DNA from: Epiperipatus broadwayi
Lineage: Eukaryota; Onychophora; Udeonychophora; Euonychophora; Peripatidae
Length of the DNA stretch: 64,000 bases
Assembly (NCBI GenBank): GCA_028023455.1
Contig: JAQFVV010000022.1
Location: 6,837,100 to 6,901,099 of the forward strand
Direction: 5' to 3'
Position 1 is the stretch's first letter, and the number at the start of each line of letters is the position of its first letter. The position numbers were made by a program, and so were the translations under genes. The notes under the pieces are model-generated. The model did no database searches. It saw only the letters and a list, made by a program, of their open reading frames with translations, and was not told the origin of the DNA. Shown in pieces: positions 12,542 through 23,187 of this stretch.

Positions 12542-15500
12542 TTGCTTGAAACAAAAATATATGACAGCTCACGTATAGAACCATCAGACTATTTACATAA
12601 TCATGGTTTCTCTATTTTCTCAAGAACATCCATTACACCATCAGCAGGCATGGGTGCAATTATCAATAAAACATGCCCATTCGAATCATTTAGAATACTT
12701 TACATGGACTCTCATATAATGATCATCACATTAAATCATCAAGCCATAGTTCTAAACATAGTTTTTGTATATATACCACCAGGACCGACAATAGTAAATA
12801 GGCTAGTATTGACAATTAACTCCCTCCTTGCATCATCACCATATCCATGTTTATTATTAGGAGACTTCAACATGTCTTATGGGCAATTTATTAAGAAATG
12901 GCTTCACAGACTCACAATTCCTCTGATGAGTGGAGAAGGATGTCTACCAAATAATACAGTATCATTTAACAATGGTAGACATTCTTCACTGATTGACTTG
13001 GTCTTCTATTCTCCTATGCTTCATCATATGATTAAAATATCTTTCAATAACTCAACACTATCAGACCACCTAGCATTATTTGTCACCATAAACATTGACT
13101 TATCATATAAAACACAATTATCAACTAATAAAACAATCCGAATTTTACTTCCAAATCGAACCACAGAATTTCTGTTTTCTGAAATCTACATAGCAATCTT
13201 CAAAATGATGAAGCTAGACTTGGATCCTCCACAAGCATGGATTGCTTTTGTGAATATTGTCTCTCACACAATTAACCATATTACACGGATTTCTTCCCCA
13301 CTGACAAAATTGCTAGTACTTGCTGATGAGCTGCACAAGAGAATAATTTACTCTACATTGAAGGCTGATGAATACCCTAGAATTGCTGCTCTGAGAAAAG
13401 CTTATTTTTCCACATGCAAAACACTCGGAGAATATCTGTCTATTAAAAAAAGAAAAATATATCTAAACAAACCTCATACATGGTCAAGACAATACATTCG
13501 CTGGGCATTGGGTCAACCCCCAAAAATTAGAGTCCCTAGTGCACTTAAAATTCAAAATGAGGTGGTATCTGGTAATAACATTCTTAACTCATTATATCTA
13601 CATTTTAAAAATGCCTTTCAAGGTAGTGAAAGATTTCATCCAAAGCCACATTATTTTGGAATACCAGAAGATGACATTTTATTTGTTCCAGAAGAATTCA
13701 TTAAGAAAATGGCAGATATACCTGACTCTTGTCACCCAGGAATACATGGTATACCTAAATTTGTGTATGCTCATCTTGGACACTTTACTGCCAAATACTT
13801 GTCAAGATTGGCAAATTTTTTAGCAAAAGAACTATATCTCTTTGAAGGCCTATATCCCATACTACTAGTCCCGTTTCACAAAAAACCAGAAAAAATCTCG
13901 ACTGTCAAAAACATACGGCCTATATCTATGAGCCCCCTTGGAATCAAAATCCTTGAATCTGTAATAAAAGACAAAATTGAACCTCATATCCTACCAATGA
14001 TCTCAAGATGGCAGTTTGCAAAAAAAGGATCATCTACCGGACAAGCTGCGATCCTATTCAAAACAATTATTGATGACATAAGAAACAGGAAAAAACATAG
14101 TCCAATAGCTGTTCAATTAGACATTAAAGCTGCCTTTGACACAGTTCCAATTGGAAAACTTATTGATGTATTAGTAGATACACCAATTCCTAGATCAATA
14201 CTATACATCATTACCAACCTCTTGATTAATAGAGAAATACACCTTACAATGAATGGAAAGTACTCACCTTCCTTCAACCCTTACTGCTCCATTCCACAAG
14301 GATCTCCATTAAGTGCCATCTTATTCACAACATATATAAACTCACTCTTGAACAAAATTGAAAAAAGCATACCTGGCAAATACATTTCGAGGATAAATAC
14401 CAACATACCATGCTTAGCCTTCATGGATGATATCACGGTGTTCCTGCCAAATAAAAAACATCTGCCAATGCTGTTGCAAATACTGGAAGAATACTCAAGG
14501 GAATATAGACTTGAATTCAATGCTGATAAATCATGTGCATGGAAAATTTTTAATGGACAGCCTATCCAGCATCCTTTCTTTAAAGGAAAGCCTACCCCTT
14601 TTTTGGGTTTCCCATTCCATCTGAGTAATGCAGCAATGTGAGTAAAAATCCAGAACATACTCAAAATAAAAATTGAAAATATAACGAGCTCGCTCATGAA
14701 AACTTATCTCTCAGTTTACGCAAAAGTATCACTATTCAACATGCTAATCAATACAAGAATTATATATTATACTCCAGTAGTTATATATGCAAAAGCTTTT
14801 CTCACATATATCTACTCAATGCTCAGAAAACTTTTATGGGGTCAACGTATCGTTTCCATCTCGATCAGAAAACTTCAGTGTCAACTAATTCATAATGGGA
14901 TGGGACTCCATTCAGTTAACACATTTAGAATACAGAAAACACTAAACCTCATCTCATCTATTACTAAATTATTCCCTCAAATTGCTCCTACATTCAAAAT
15001 TACACCCACTGATAGACCACCACCTTTAAAAGGCTATTGGAAAAACCTTATTGACTCTTTGCTCTCCATTGATAACCTCCATTTTTTCCCTCCCCTGAAT
15101 AAATATAGATATTGGGAAGTCCATTCACTCCTCCAACCACATTCAATTAATGATGAGTGTAAGTCAATTTTAAATCTCAATAACCGTCAAATAATTAGAA
15201 AATTTAGGTTTTGGAACTTGGAGCCAAAATTCTTTGACTTTTTAGTTAAACTTAATCTGGAATGCCTCCCTACTCTTTATTTTTATAAATATAAAAGACA
15301 GTGCAAGAGAGTAGATGCTCAATGCACACTTTGTCGCAGAGAAATGGAAACACAAGCTCATCTATTCTTTGACTGTCAATGCTTTGACAACATACGGATA
15401 GCAATCCCTAGACTATTTAATAACACGCATGTCAACATGCACTATTTATTTAAAACATTCAGTAAGGGTATATATGCACAAATTCGGGCAAGCACTTTTA

Positions 15501-15676
15501 TTCTATATGCACTATGGTGCACCAGATGTACATTCATGTACAATAATAACCCTAGAAGACACCCAAACACCTTTTCAATCAAATTGGAAAGTATTAGAGA
15601 AAGAGACAAAAAAATCACATCAGAAAAAGTCTTTCAAGACACTTGGTCTTTAATGAATAAAAACCTTAGATCCTAG
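12542..15676 (+). pseudogene. LINE ORF2: APE endonuclease, reverse transcriptase, zinc knuckle; one in-frame stop
   Basis: This encodes the LINE replication protein, which nicks target DNA and copies its own RNA there. The frame is open from 12,542 (a TTG, not a true start; the 5' part is missing) to a single TGA at 14,639-14,641, then stays in the same frame to 15,676, about 1,043 residues. Counting from 12,542: LLETK at 1-5 and GDFN at 107-110, then SDH at 174-176 (endonuclease). The RT core follows with RPIS near 459, the catalytic AAFD near 530-533, PQGSP at 585-589, and FMDD at 627-630. After the stop come WGQR…GMGLH and a zinc knuckle C928-x2-C931-x8-H940-x4-C945. The residue lost at the stop is likely Trp (TGG to TGA). 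The C-terminal layout suits L1/Tx1-type elements; exact clade assignment needs a tree. Confidence 0.9.
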
Positions 15677-16182
15677 CACAAAGTAATAATGTCCCATTTT
15701 TGTCACCCCAGTGAGATGATGAAAAAGAGACCTGAATAAACTTACATAATTTTTCTCCAGTTTGAGATATTTTTTTCTGTATAGATGTACTCTAATTTAA
15801 GAAGTAACTGACCGTCCATATTATTTTTCATGTATATATATTATTTATATATATATATTTTAGTAATTTTTTTTTTTAACTGACTGTCCATTTAATCTCT
15901 CTTGTATATATATATATAATGTTATTAGTAATATTTTTAATGCTCATGCATAATTTTTATGTACTCTAATTTAAGAAGTAACTAATTGTCTAATTAATTT
16001 CCCATGTATATATATCATTTGTTTTAGTAATTTTTTTTTTAATGCTCATTTATATTTTTTGTATATCTCTTATGTACATGTCATTATACCACTGTTACTA
16101 TACTAAATGTATCAAATTCATGTATCATACTATATGTAATAAGCTATGTAACCCTTGATTGCTTAATAAAGTTCTTTGAAAA
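15677..16182 (+). other. LINE 3' UTR with an internal ~174-bp tandem duplication
   Basis: The segment starting 'tgtactctaatttaagaag' at 15,786 recurs at 15,960, each copy followed by a TATA-rich run, 'tttagtaa' and a T run. The UTR ends 'gcttaataaagttctttga' next to the target-site duplication. AATAAA at about 16,164 may act as the polyadenylation signal. Confidence 0.7.
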
Positions 16183-16194
16183 GTATTTTAAGAA
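16183..16194 (+). repeat. Right target-site duplication of the L1/Tx1-like LINE
   Basis: An exact copy of GTATTTTAAGAA from 12,515-12,526. The inferred empty site reads caat-GTATTTTAAGAA-tattgta. Confidence 0.85.
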
Positions 16195-16398
16195 TATTGT
16201 AGAACATTCTTAAATATAAAACTTTCCAATGTCTTTATGTTATTTTAATAAGAGATAATGCCTCAATTCCATATATTAACAGAATACCAGCTCGATATAT
16301 AATTAATTTGATTGAAATAATTATAATATTATACTTATTTTTTAAATATTATTATTTAAATTACAATCTCCGTTTGTTGGTTTGTAAACACCTTTATA

Positions 16399-16622
16399 TT
16401 TAAGTTAGAATTAAAATTAAATTGAGAGACTGCAAAACCTCTCACGCTCATTACTATAACAGCATATCAGATTGTAAATACAAGACAGAGAATTTAATAA
16501 GAATAGGGCGGACGATCTGATTGCCTGTTATAGTAATGAGCGCGAGAGGTTTGCAATCTCTCAATTTAATTTCAATACTGTTTGCGCTTTATAAAAATAA
16601 ATATTATTTAAGTTAGAATAAA
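16399..16622. mobile_element. Foldback MITE
   Basis: Two ~58-bp arms at 16,415-16,472 and 16,515-16,572 are reverse complements with few mismatches. Landmarks are 'aaattaaattgagag', 'ctcattactataacag' and 'atcagat', around a ~42-bp loop. A near-perfect direct repeat (atttaagttagaat plus a few A/T bases) flanks it at about 16,397-16,414 and 16,606-16,624; this may be a target duplication or subterminal sequence. It has no coding capacity. The autonomous partner is not in the window. Confidence 0.75.
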
Positions 16623-16830
16623 ATTTTAAAATCGAGGGTTAATAGATTTAAATTCAACATAATTTGTTGAAATTTGGTATATTTCTTCTAAATCCCTACC
16701 AAAATGATAGAGCACTATAAAATTTTAGGTAACTTAGCTAATTTTTTAGATCTGCACCATTGGTTGGAGGGATTTTTCAATATTTTGATATCAAATTTAA
16801 AAGTTGTTCTTAAAACTTCAATATGTTTTA
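16612..16830 (+). repeat. Repeat R, copy 1, 5' flank of the decayed LINE
   Basis: Begins 'aaaattttaaaatcgaggg' and includes 'tttgttgaaatttggtatat', 'ttctaaatc' and 'tattttgatatcaaattt'. Related copies are at 21,484-21,560 (left part only), 57,735-57,960 and 58,030-58,220. Its function is unknown. Confidence 0.55.
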
Positions 16831-17039
16831 AATAACGTCTCTCAGAGGGTGGTATAGAGATTTGTTGGTTCTGAAATGCTTCAATAAGACTAGAAAGAAT
16901 GTAACAGGTGTATGGTTAAGCAGATTATGTGTAAATGTGATAAAAGAGGTGAAAATGGTTTTTAAGTATAGATAATTTAAAGAGAAAGTCAGAAGAAATG
17001 GAGCAAAATGTAATTGAGGAGATAGAATAAATGTTTTTA

Positions 17040-17640
17040 GTGGCAGGATAAGAGATATGGATAACAAAATAAGTAGTGCAATGGAGATGGTTAGCCAAAG
17101 AATAAGATAAAAGAAGAGGTAAAGGATGTAGAAGCAAAATTTAAATTGTTAGAGATGAGGTGTGAGCAGATTAAGGAATTAATGAATAGAAATGATAAGG
17201 AATAACTAGATAAGAAAACACAAAAAGTGGAATATTATGGAAGAAGTAGGGAAAGTAAACTATGAGACAGTATTGATAGGATACTTGCTAATTAGAGGTT
17301 GTGGAGATATAATTACAAGGGAAACTAGAAACGGGTGTGTAAGAATATGTTTGACTGGAGCTAGAATTAGGGATGTTACAGATAAGGTAAAGAAACAGGG
17401 GAGTATAGATATTTATGTTATAATAGGGACAAATAATTTGTCACAGCTATTGGAGAGAGTAATGGATGAGTACATAGAATTGATTAGTAGTTTGAGTAAG
17501 ATTAAAGGAAGAGTAAGAATAGTTGGATTACCAAGATTTAACAATAGGTATACGTTACATAGGGCATGTTCTATAAATGAGATTGGAAAAAATATGTGAA
17601 AGAAATAATGTTTTTTTTGTGGATGTGTAGGATTTTTTTA
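17040..17640 (+). pseudogene. Decayed LINE ORF1: coiled coil plus SGNH esterase-like domain
   Basis: Upstream broken frames read as a charged helical stretch (EVKDVEAKFKLLEMRCEQIK) typical of an ORF1 coiled coil. The open piece at 17,237-17,599 (120 codons) reads TVLIGYLLIRGCGDIITRET, then VRICLTGARIRDVTDKVKK, then IGTNNLS. These are the SGNH blocks I and III; the first block has lost its nucleophile context (GYLLIRG where GDSLIRG is expected). In CR1/L2-type elements this ORF binds the element RNA and may act on lipids. This copy is dead. A frame change near 17,600 ends it. Confidence 0.7.
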
Positions 17641-17969
17641 ATTAGTATGAGGGAATTGTATAAGAAGATAGATTGCACTTAGCAAAACAAGGAAGTAAAG
17701 TATTAAGGAGTTTGATTTATAAAAAATATTATAGATTGGGAAACATACAAAGGGAGAGTAGAGTTTTAAATTAAAGTATTATCAAAAAGAAGAATGGAAT
17801 GCAACAGAAGAAATAAAAAAAGGATAGCTGATTTAAATATAAATATAGATGTGGAGAGGAAATGGGTTTGTAAAAATAATAGTAAACAAGTTACTTACAA
17901 ATATAAAAGAGAAGAAACAGTCAAAATAATTTATAAAAGATAGTAAGAAAAAAAAGAAATTGTTAAAAT

Positions 17970-20900
17970 TGAATATTTGAATATGCAAGGTGATAAGAGA
18001 CCAGAACAGTGTCTGGAATTAAACAAAGCAGTTAGAAATGAAGAACTTGAGGTATTACCAGTAATGGGAAACACATCTAAGAGAAGAACCTCCTCTGGAA
18101 GATTTGGTATGGCAGGTATAAATAGAAAAGAAGGGGGGAGAAGAGGTGATAGTATAGAAGTTATGTCAAAAATATTTAAATACTGTTAAGTGTCAAGAAC
18201 ATTTGTGGTTTGAGATAACGTTAAGAAGACAAGAATGGATGGTGGCTATAGTGTATATAGCCATTGAAGATAGTCAAACTAAAATGGAATGGAACTGTAG
18301 CATATATGAATGCCTAGTTAAGGATATACAGAGTTTTAAAAAAAGGGGGAAGAAAATAATGGTTATAGGGAATATGAATGGGCATATTGAAGAAATTGAT
18401 GACATAGATAACAAGAATGGACAGCTTTTGAAGAATTTTTGTCAGAGAGTGAATTTGAGCATTGGAAATTTATCAAATATTTATGAGGGACAATACACAT
18501 GGTCTAGAAATAATATATTTCACACAATAGATTATGTATTAGTAGAGAAAGAGGAAATGAATAAAGTACAGAAAATTAAAAGTGTTTGATAATGAAGATA
18601 GAGTATATAATAGTGATCATAATTTCTTTATAAAAGAAATGGTTAGTAATGTGATGGAATATGGTAATAAAAGTAGAAAGGATAGTAAAATATGTGGAAA
18701 AAGAGTGAATGATAAGAATAAGTTAAAAGAATATAAAATAAAAGTAGAAGAAATCATGGAAGAGTTTGTTGGGGATAAATATAAGGACTGGTGTGGTGAA
18801 GTAAAAAAAGTGGCAAATAGAATTTTAGGTGAGAATATTCAGAAGAATAAAAGTAATAGAAAAGTGAGAGTTAGTAAAAGTGTAAAAGAGAGGAAAAAAG
18901 TATGCAGATAATATAAGTGTGCTACTAAAAACAAAAAAGGTGAAAAAGATGTTAATATTAAATAGGAAAAATATTTTTTTTAAAAAAAAAAGTTGGCTAA
19001 AATAGATAATTATAGAGAATGAAATTAAATAGTAAATTGTTGGATAAAAGTAGAAATGCTGGGAGAAAAAATATTAAAAATATATTAAAAGAAGGAATGT
19101 AGGGGAGAGAGAAATTGTATTACTAGATGATGAGGGGAATCGGGTATAGCTCTAGAGAAGAATTAAAAACAATCTTAAATAAGTATGTAATGGATATAGA
19201 AAAGATGTTAGATATAAAAGACAGAGTGATAACAAACATGAAAGCATATTGTAATGGAAATATTAGGTTTACAGAAAATGAATTGAATGGGCAGGGCAGA
19301 AATTGAAAAGTGGAAAAGCAAGAGGTTTAGATGGACAAGCAGCAGGCATGGTGATGAATTTAGAAAATAGGGCAAAATTAAATCTATTATCATATTTTAA
19401 TAAAATGGCACAGAAGAATTTCCAGATAGCTCAAATAATACAAGAGTAAGGCTACTATTTAAAGGAAAGGGTAAGGATTATAGAAAGTTAAACAATTATA
19501 GACCGATAGTGGTAATGTCAGTGTTATATAAAGTTTTTGCATATATGATGGCTGGAAGTGTTGCAAAGTGGATAGAAAAAAATAATATAGTGGAAGAAGT
19601 AAATGCAAGTAGGTTTTCGATCAGATAGACATATAGAAGATAGTTTATTTGTAGTCACACAACTTATAAACATGAGTAGTAATATAGATAGATAGTTATA
19701 TATGGTTTTTATAGATATAGAAAAAGCATATGATAGAATAAATAGAAACAGATTATGGATAAGTTTAGTAAATGTGGGAATGAATAGAGCTTTAGTGGAT
19801 CTTATTAAAAGATTATACGAAAATAATTACTATACGTATCAATTAGGAAATATAGAATCAGTTAAAGTTGGAATAAGTCAAGGATGTCCTATGTCACGTA
19901 TTTTGTTTTTGCTACATTTTTGACAGAAATGAAGAGAACAATAGAAAGATTAGGAAGAGAGATAGATATACCATTAATAAGTGGCAAGGGAATATATACA
20001 TTATCAGCTCTTGTATTTGCTGATATCCTCCTGTGTGCAGAAAGTAGGGAAGATGTGGAAGTTATGCTGAAGACATGGGCAAGGGTGGGTAAAGAGATGG
20101 AGATTAAATTTAGTGAAGGAAAATCAAAAGTAATGATGATAAATGCTGGGGAAAGAGAAGAGAAAGAATTTTTATTGGGGGGACATAAAGTTAAATGTGG
20201 TGAATAGGTAAACTACTTGGGAATAGTCTTAAGTAATCGGAGAAATTACTTGGATGAATGGGAGAAAAAAATTGGTAAATGTAGCAAAGAAAAGAAAGGA
20301 ACTAATAAAGAAATTAACAGTGTTTTCATATAATAAATATGATGTAGCTAGAATTGTATGAAAGGGAGTGGCAGTAACAGGGTTAACTTATGGTAATGGT
20401 GCATTATGTATTTGTAAAGGAGTGTTAGATTACTTAGAAAAAGTACAAAGAGAAGTGGGAAGACATGCATTAGATGCAGATATGTGGATGGCAAAGAAAG
20501 CAATTCAAGGACAAATGGGATGATCAAGTTTTTATATGAGAGATGCAAAAAACAAAATGAAAATGTTCAGTAGATTGCAATTTATGGATAATAAGAGAAT
20601 AGCCAAAATAGTTTTTAATTGCATTATGAGTAAAAGACAGGCAACAAGAAGAGTGAGAAAGGTAGTATGGTATGCAGAAGAATTGAATAAAGACTTTATG
20701 CCAGTATTTTCTGAAGGTTTGTGATGATGGGGTTCTAGTTATATTTTTATATTGGATTATTTCCATCATCTAATATGCATATTGAATGTCTTTGGAAAAA
20801 TTTAACTATTTAAATATTCCAAATACATTCAACTGTTAGTAATAGCACATAAGCACAACAAAGTGGGATGATTGTGTTAGGAGAATTGTTGAGAGTTATA

Positions 20901-21240
20901 GTGGCAAAAAATGGGATAGAAGAATAGATGCATTAATAAAAAATAGGGAGTTAGAGGTGAGATGGAGAAATAGTATGGAGAATAAAGAATTTAAATATAT
21001 ATAAAAATAAACAGAACATTGGGTGAGAGTTAATTTATGATAATAGCAAGGAGAGTAGTTCAATGTTTAAGGTTCGAACAGGATCTTTAACAAGAAGGGA
21101 ATATGCACATAAATAGAAAAACATGGGTGATTTAGTCTGCAAGATATGTAAGGAAGGTATAGAAAATATTAGGCATCTGTTAATTGAATGTAAATACATA
21201 CAAGCAGAAAGAGTACAAAAAATGAAGTTGTAGGAGAATA
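17970..21240 (+). pseudogene. Decayed LINE ORF2: endonuclease, reverse transcriptase, zinc knuckle
   Basis: Pieces in several frames keep family order. The endonuclease pieces are NMQGDKRPE, then NRKEGGRRGDS (about 18,120), IGNMNGHIE (18,360-18,390), YTWSRN…TIDYVLV and YNSDHN. The RT pieces are YRPIVVMSVLYKVF (about 19,500), FIDIEKAYDRINR (19,700), ISQGCPMSRILF (19,870) and VFADILLC (20,015; the second catalytic Asp of FADD is replaced), with YLGIVLSNR at 20,215. Near the end CKICKEGIENIRHLLIEC (about 21,140-21,190) is the C-terminal zinc knuckle. Stops and indels occur throughout. It could have supplied RT activity to SINEs or retrozymes in the past, but not now. Confidence 0.8.
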
Positions 21241-21483
21241 AATATAAACAAAGTGATTATATAGATAAGTGGGTTCTTGTTTTTTATGCTGGGTTTGGGA
21301 AAAGATAAGAGGGATTTAGATATAAAGGTCATAGAATAAATAAAGATTATATTGTGGAAATGGGATGAAGCAGGATAGAAAAGAATATGTGAAAAAACAG
21401 GATAAAGAATGGAAAGGGAAGGTAAGGTAGCTAACAGGTTTCTCTGGGCATAGTGACTGAAAGTTTGAATAAAATTATTACAT

Positions 21484-21560
21484 TTTAAAATCAAGGTTTT
21501 AGATTTAAATTCATTATAATTTGTGGAAATTTAATACATTTTTTCTAAATCACTATCAAA
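21484..21560 (+). repeat. Repeat R, copy 2 (partial), 3' flank of the decayed LINE
   Basis: Matches the first ~80 bp of the copy at 16.6 kb: 'attttaaaatc', 'agatttaaattca', 'ataatttgt' and 'ttctaaatcacta'. It breaks off at about 21,560. Confidence 0.55.
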
Positions 21561-21884
21561 GTTTCTGGACTGCTGGGCAAAAGCAATTAAAATAAAATCA
21601 TATGTATTAAGTGAAGTTCATTTACAATATTGTTTATATTTTAAATCACTTAATGATTTATTATACACTTATATAATTATGTATATATAACTAAATATGA
21701 TATATATGCAAGAGATATACATATTAACTTATTGAAGAAATATCTAGTGATATATATAAACTATAAATATCAAGTTGATTTAAACTACAATATAGTTTTA
21801 CCTTTTTATTTACAGCACCAATGCTAAAAAATTAAAAATAAATAGAGAAGAAAATATTTATATTAAATACTTTTATTTACCTGT

Positions 21885-22112
21885 GTACACTAAAAATCAA
21901 ACAAATAATTGTTTCTTCAACCACAATTGGGGTTTTTAGATTTAACTTAAAATAAAACTGTGGGGGATCCAGTATTTTTCATAGCAAGGAATTAACTTAA
22001 TTTTTGGACCCTCCATGCACACACTTTTATTTCAAATTAAATCTAAAAACCTTAATTGTGGTTCAAGAAACATTTTTTTTTTTTGCTTTTTAGTGCATGG
22101 TAAATAAAAGCA
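21885..22112. mobile_element. Foldback element, family F (copy 1)
   Basis: Arms of ~75 bp are inverted copies: 'tgtttcttcaaccacaatt' with 'tttttagatttaacttaaa' on the left, and their reverse complements on the right. Both arms end in a 'gtgcac'-like 'cactaaaaa.caaa' segment. The centre contains 'gaattaacttaatttttgga'. A second copy with the same centre is at 58,435-58,690. Non-coding, MITE-like. Confidence 0.7.
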
Positions 22113-22480
22113 CTTTATAAATAAAAAAATGTCAGTTATATAACATATTAAATATAACTGCAGCATAGGGGAGATTATATTGCATCTCAACATTCAAATC
22201 TGTCTTTTTTTCTAAAAATGTTACCAAGATATTTAAACTGATTCAAAGACCCAAGGCAAAGACTTCTAAAGATTTTTTCTATCATCGCTGGTTGACAAAA
22301 CAGTCAGTTTGTATACATTAAGTACAAACAACATACTGTAAATTATCCTCTGAAATATAGCACAATCATTAGCATATTATAAGATGAAGTTCTTACTTTT
22401 AGTTAGTTCAATTTTAAATATTTTACCATAAAATCTATATAATATATAGAAGCCTGTTTCTGAATCTTCCAATAAATTAT

Positions 22481-22493
22481 TCTAAAGACAATA
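22481..22493 (+). repeat. Left target-site duplication of retrozyme copy 2
   Basis: TCTAAAGACAATA is repeated exactly at 23,175-23,187. Confidence 0.8.
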
Positions 22494-22630
22494 ATAACTG
22501 AAACACAGGCCTTTTATATACCTGTGGCTATATATATGTAATATAGGGTATATGAGCACAGACTTTCACACCACCCATCTCTCTCCACTCTATCTAATAA
22601 CACTGATACACGTAAACACATATATGATGA

Positions 22631-22704
22631 AAAGATAAATAATCACCAATATACGTATTTCATGCTAAACCAGCAATCATCAGTTGGTCCAGACTATCAT
22701 CTTT
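22631..22704 (-). ncRNA. Type I hammerhead ribozyme, family 1, intact core
   Basis: Minus strand, 5' to 3': outer stem I AAAGAU (pairs AUCUUU), internal loop, inner stem I ACCAA, core CUGAUGA, stem II UGCU-GGUUU-AGCA flanked by U and U, core GAAA, short stem III (A-U, U-A pairs round an ACGU loop), cleavage triplet AUA, then UUGGU and the outer arm AUCUUU. All invariant core bases are present. The predicted cut lies between plus-strand positions 22,649 and 22,650. The very short stem III is characteristic of animal type I hammerheads, which often work better as dimers; here units are in tandem. The U·U at the base of stem II may weaken it. Confidence 0.8.
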
Positions 22705-23119
22705 ACACACATATATAGTATAAGTGCTCAGATATATATTAAGATAGACTATCCTCATAGTTTAATGGACAGGCTTCAATCCACTCCTCACTCCAACTCT
22801 TCAACCGTCCATCCAATTGAAAATCTGATGATGGAATGCTCAAAGGCCACCCTGAGGCCGAGATTATTGTCACACCCATGTTGACCTAAGGTCAATCTGA
22901 ACCCCACATGTACAGGACTTAATCCATTTAATACATATGCAAGGATGGGCAGACATCTCTATAATGTAATAACTGAAACACAGGCCTGTTATATACCTGT
23001 GGCTATATATATGTAATATAGGGTATATGAGCACAGACTTTCACACCACCCACCTCTCTCCACTCTATCTAATAACACTGATACATGTAAACACATATAT
23101 GATGAAAAGATAAATAATC

Positions 23120-23163
23120 ACCAATATACATATTTCATGCTAAACCAGCAATCATCAGTTGGT
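23120..23163 (-). ncRNA. Type I hammerhead ribozyme, family 1, second unit
   Basis: The core is identical to that at 22.65 kb except the stem III loop, which is AUGU in place of ACGU: ACCAA, CUGAUGA, UGCU…AGCA, GAAA, UAUGUAUA, UUGGU on the minus strand. The insertion ends 11 bases beyond the inner stem I arm, so the outer stem I helix is missing. Confidence 0.75.
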
Positions 23164-23174
23164 CCAGACTATCA

Positions 23175-23187
23175 TCTAAAGACAATA
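23175..23187 (+). repeat. Right target-site duplication of retrozyme copy 2
   Basis: An exact copy of TCTAAAGACAATA from 22,481-22,493. Confidence 0.8.

Larger units (their letters stand above)
12527..16182 (+). mobile_element. 5'-truncated L1/Tx1-like LINE retrotransposon
   Basis: A 3,656-bp non-LTR retrotransposon bounded by the 12-bp duplication GTATTTTAAGAA. The 5' end is truncated inside the endonuclease domain, and the frame opens just upstream of the LLETK motif. The rest of ORF2 is almost intact, followed by a ~500-bp 3' UTR ending near AATAAAGTTCTTTGAA with no long poly-A. Truncation plus a TSD of this length is the usual product of target-primed reverse transcription. The near-open frame suggests a fairly recent insertion. 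No ORF1 is present because of the truncation. Confidence 0.9.
16830..21480 (+). mobile_element. Old, heavily decayed CR1/L2-like LINE
   Basis: The order is a coiled-coil/SGNH ORF1 region, an APE endonuclease, a reverse transcriptase and a C-terminal zinc knuckle, all on the plus strand and broken by many stops and frameshifts. The purine-rich plus strand (A+G) is uniform across the element and unlike its flanks. An ORF1 with an SGNH esterase-like domain is known from CR1/L2-type elements, which is why I favour that group. Copies of repeat R lie at both ends (16.6 and 21.5 kb), so the exact ends are uncertain. No target-site duplication was found. Confidence 0.8.
22494..23174 (-). mobile_element. 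Retrozyme-like hammerhead element, family 1 (1.4 tandem units)
   Basis: A 681-bp insertion between exact 13-bp duplications (TCTAAAGACAATA). It holds a full ~475-bp unit plus 0.43 of a second: 'aataactgaaacac' starts at 22,493 and again at 22,968. Each unit carries a hammerhead ribozyme on the minus strand, so the element's RNA is inferred to be minus-sense. In that sense the insertion ends 3' at …GTTTCAGTTAT, the same last base as the copy at 58.8 kb, and is 5'-truncated within a ribozyme arm. It has no coding capacity: the 66-codon frame at 22,684-22,884 recurs in the 58.9 kb copy only because the repeat is conserved. Retrozymes are known from plants and animals as small non-coding elements that self-cleave and circularise as RNA and need another element's RT. 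Confidence 0.8.

Noticed and set aside
14281-14697. Minus-strand 138-codon frame and other frames overlapping the LINE ORF2
   Set aside because: These are antisense or shifted shadows of the RT coding sequence with no independent features.
12527-16182. Horizontal transfer of the L1/Tx1-like LINE
   Set aside because: It is less decayed than its surroundings, but recent vertical activity explains that as well. Nothing in the sequence alone supports transfer.
16612-21560. The decayed LINE as an LTR element, because related sequence R lies at both ends
   Set aside because: The proteins are those of a non-LTR element (APE endonuclease, SGNH ORF1). R also occurs away from it at 57.7-58.2 kb in tandem, and the right copy is only ~80 bp.
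22684-22884. 66-73 codon open frames in the family 1 units (also at 58,936-59,157)
   Set aside because: They recur only because the repeat is conserved. They overlap the ribozyme, begin with non-ATG or arbitrary codons and show no protein features.
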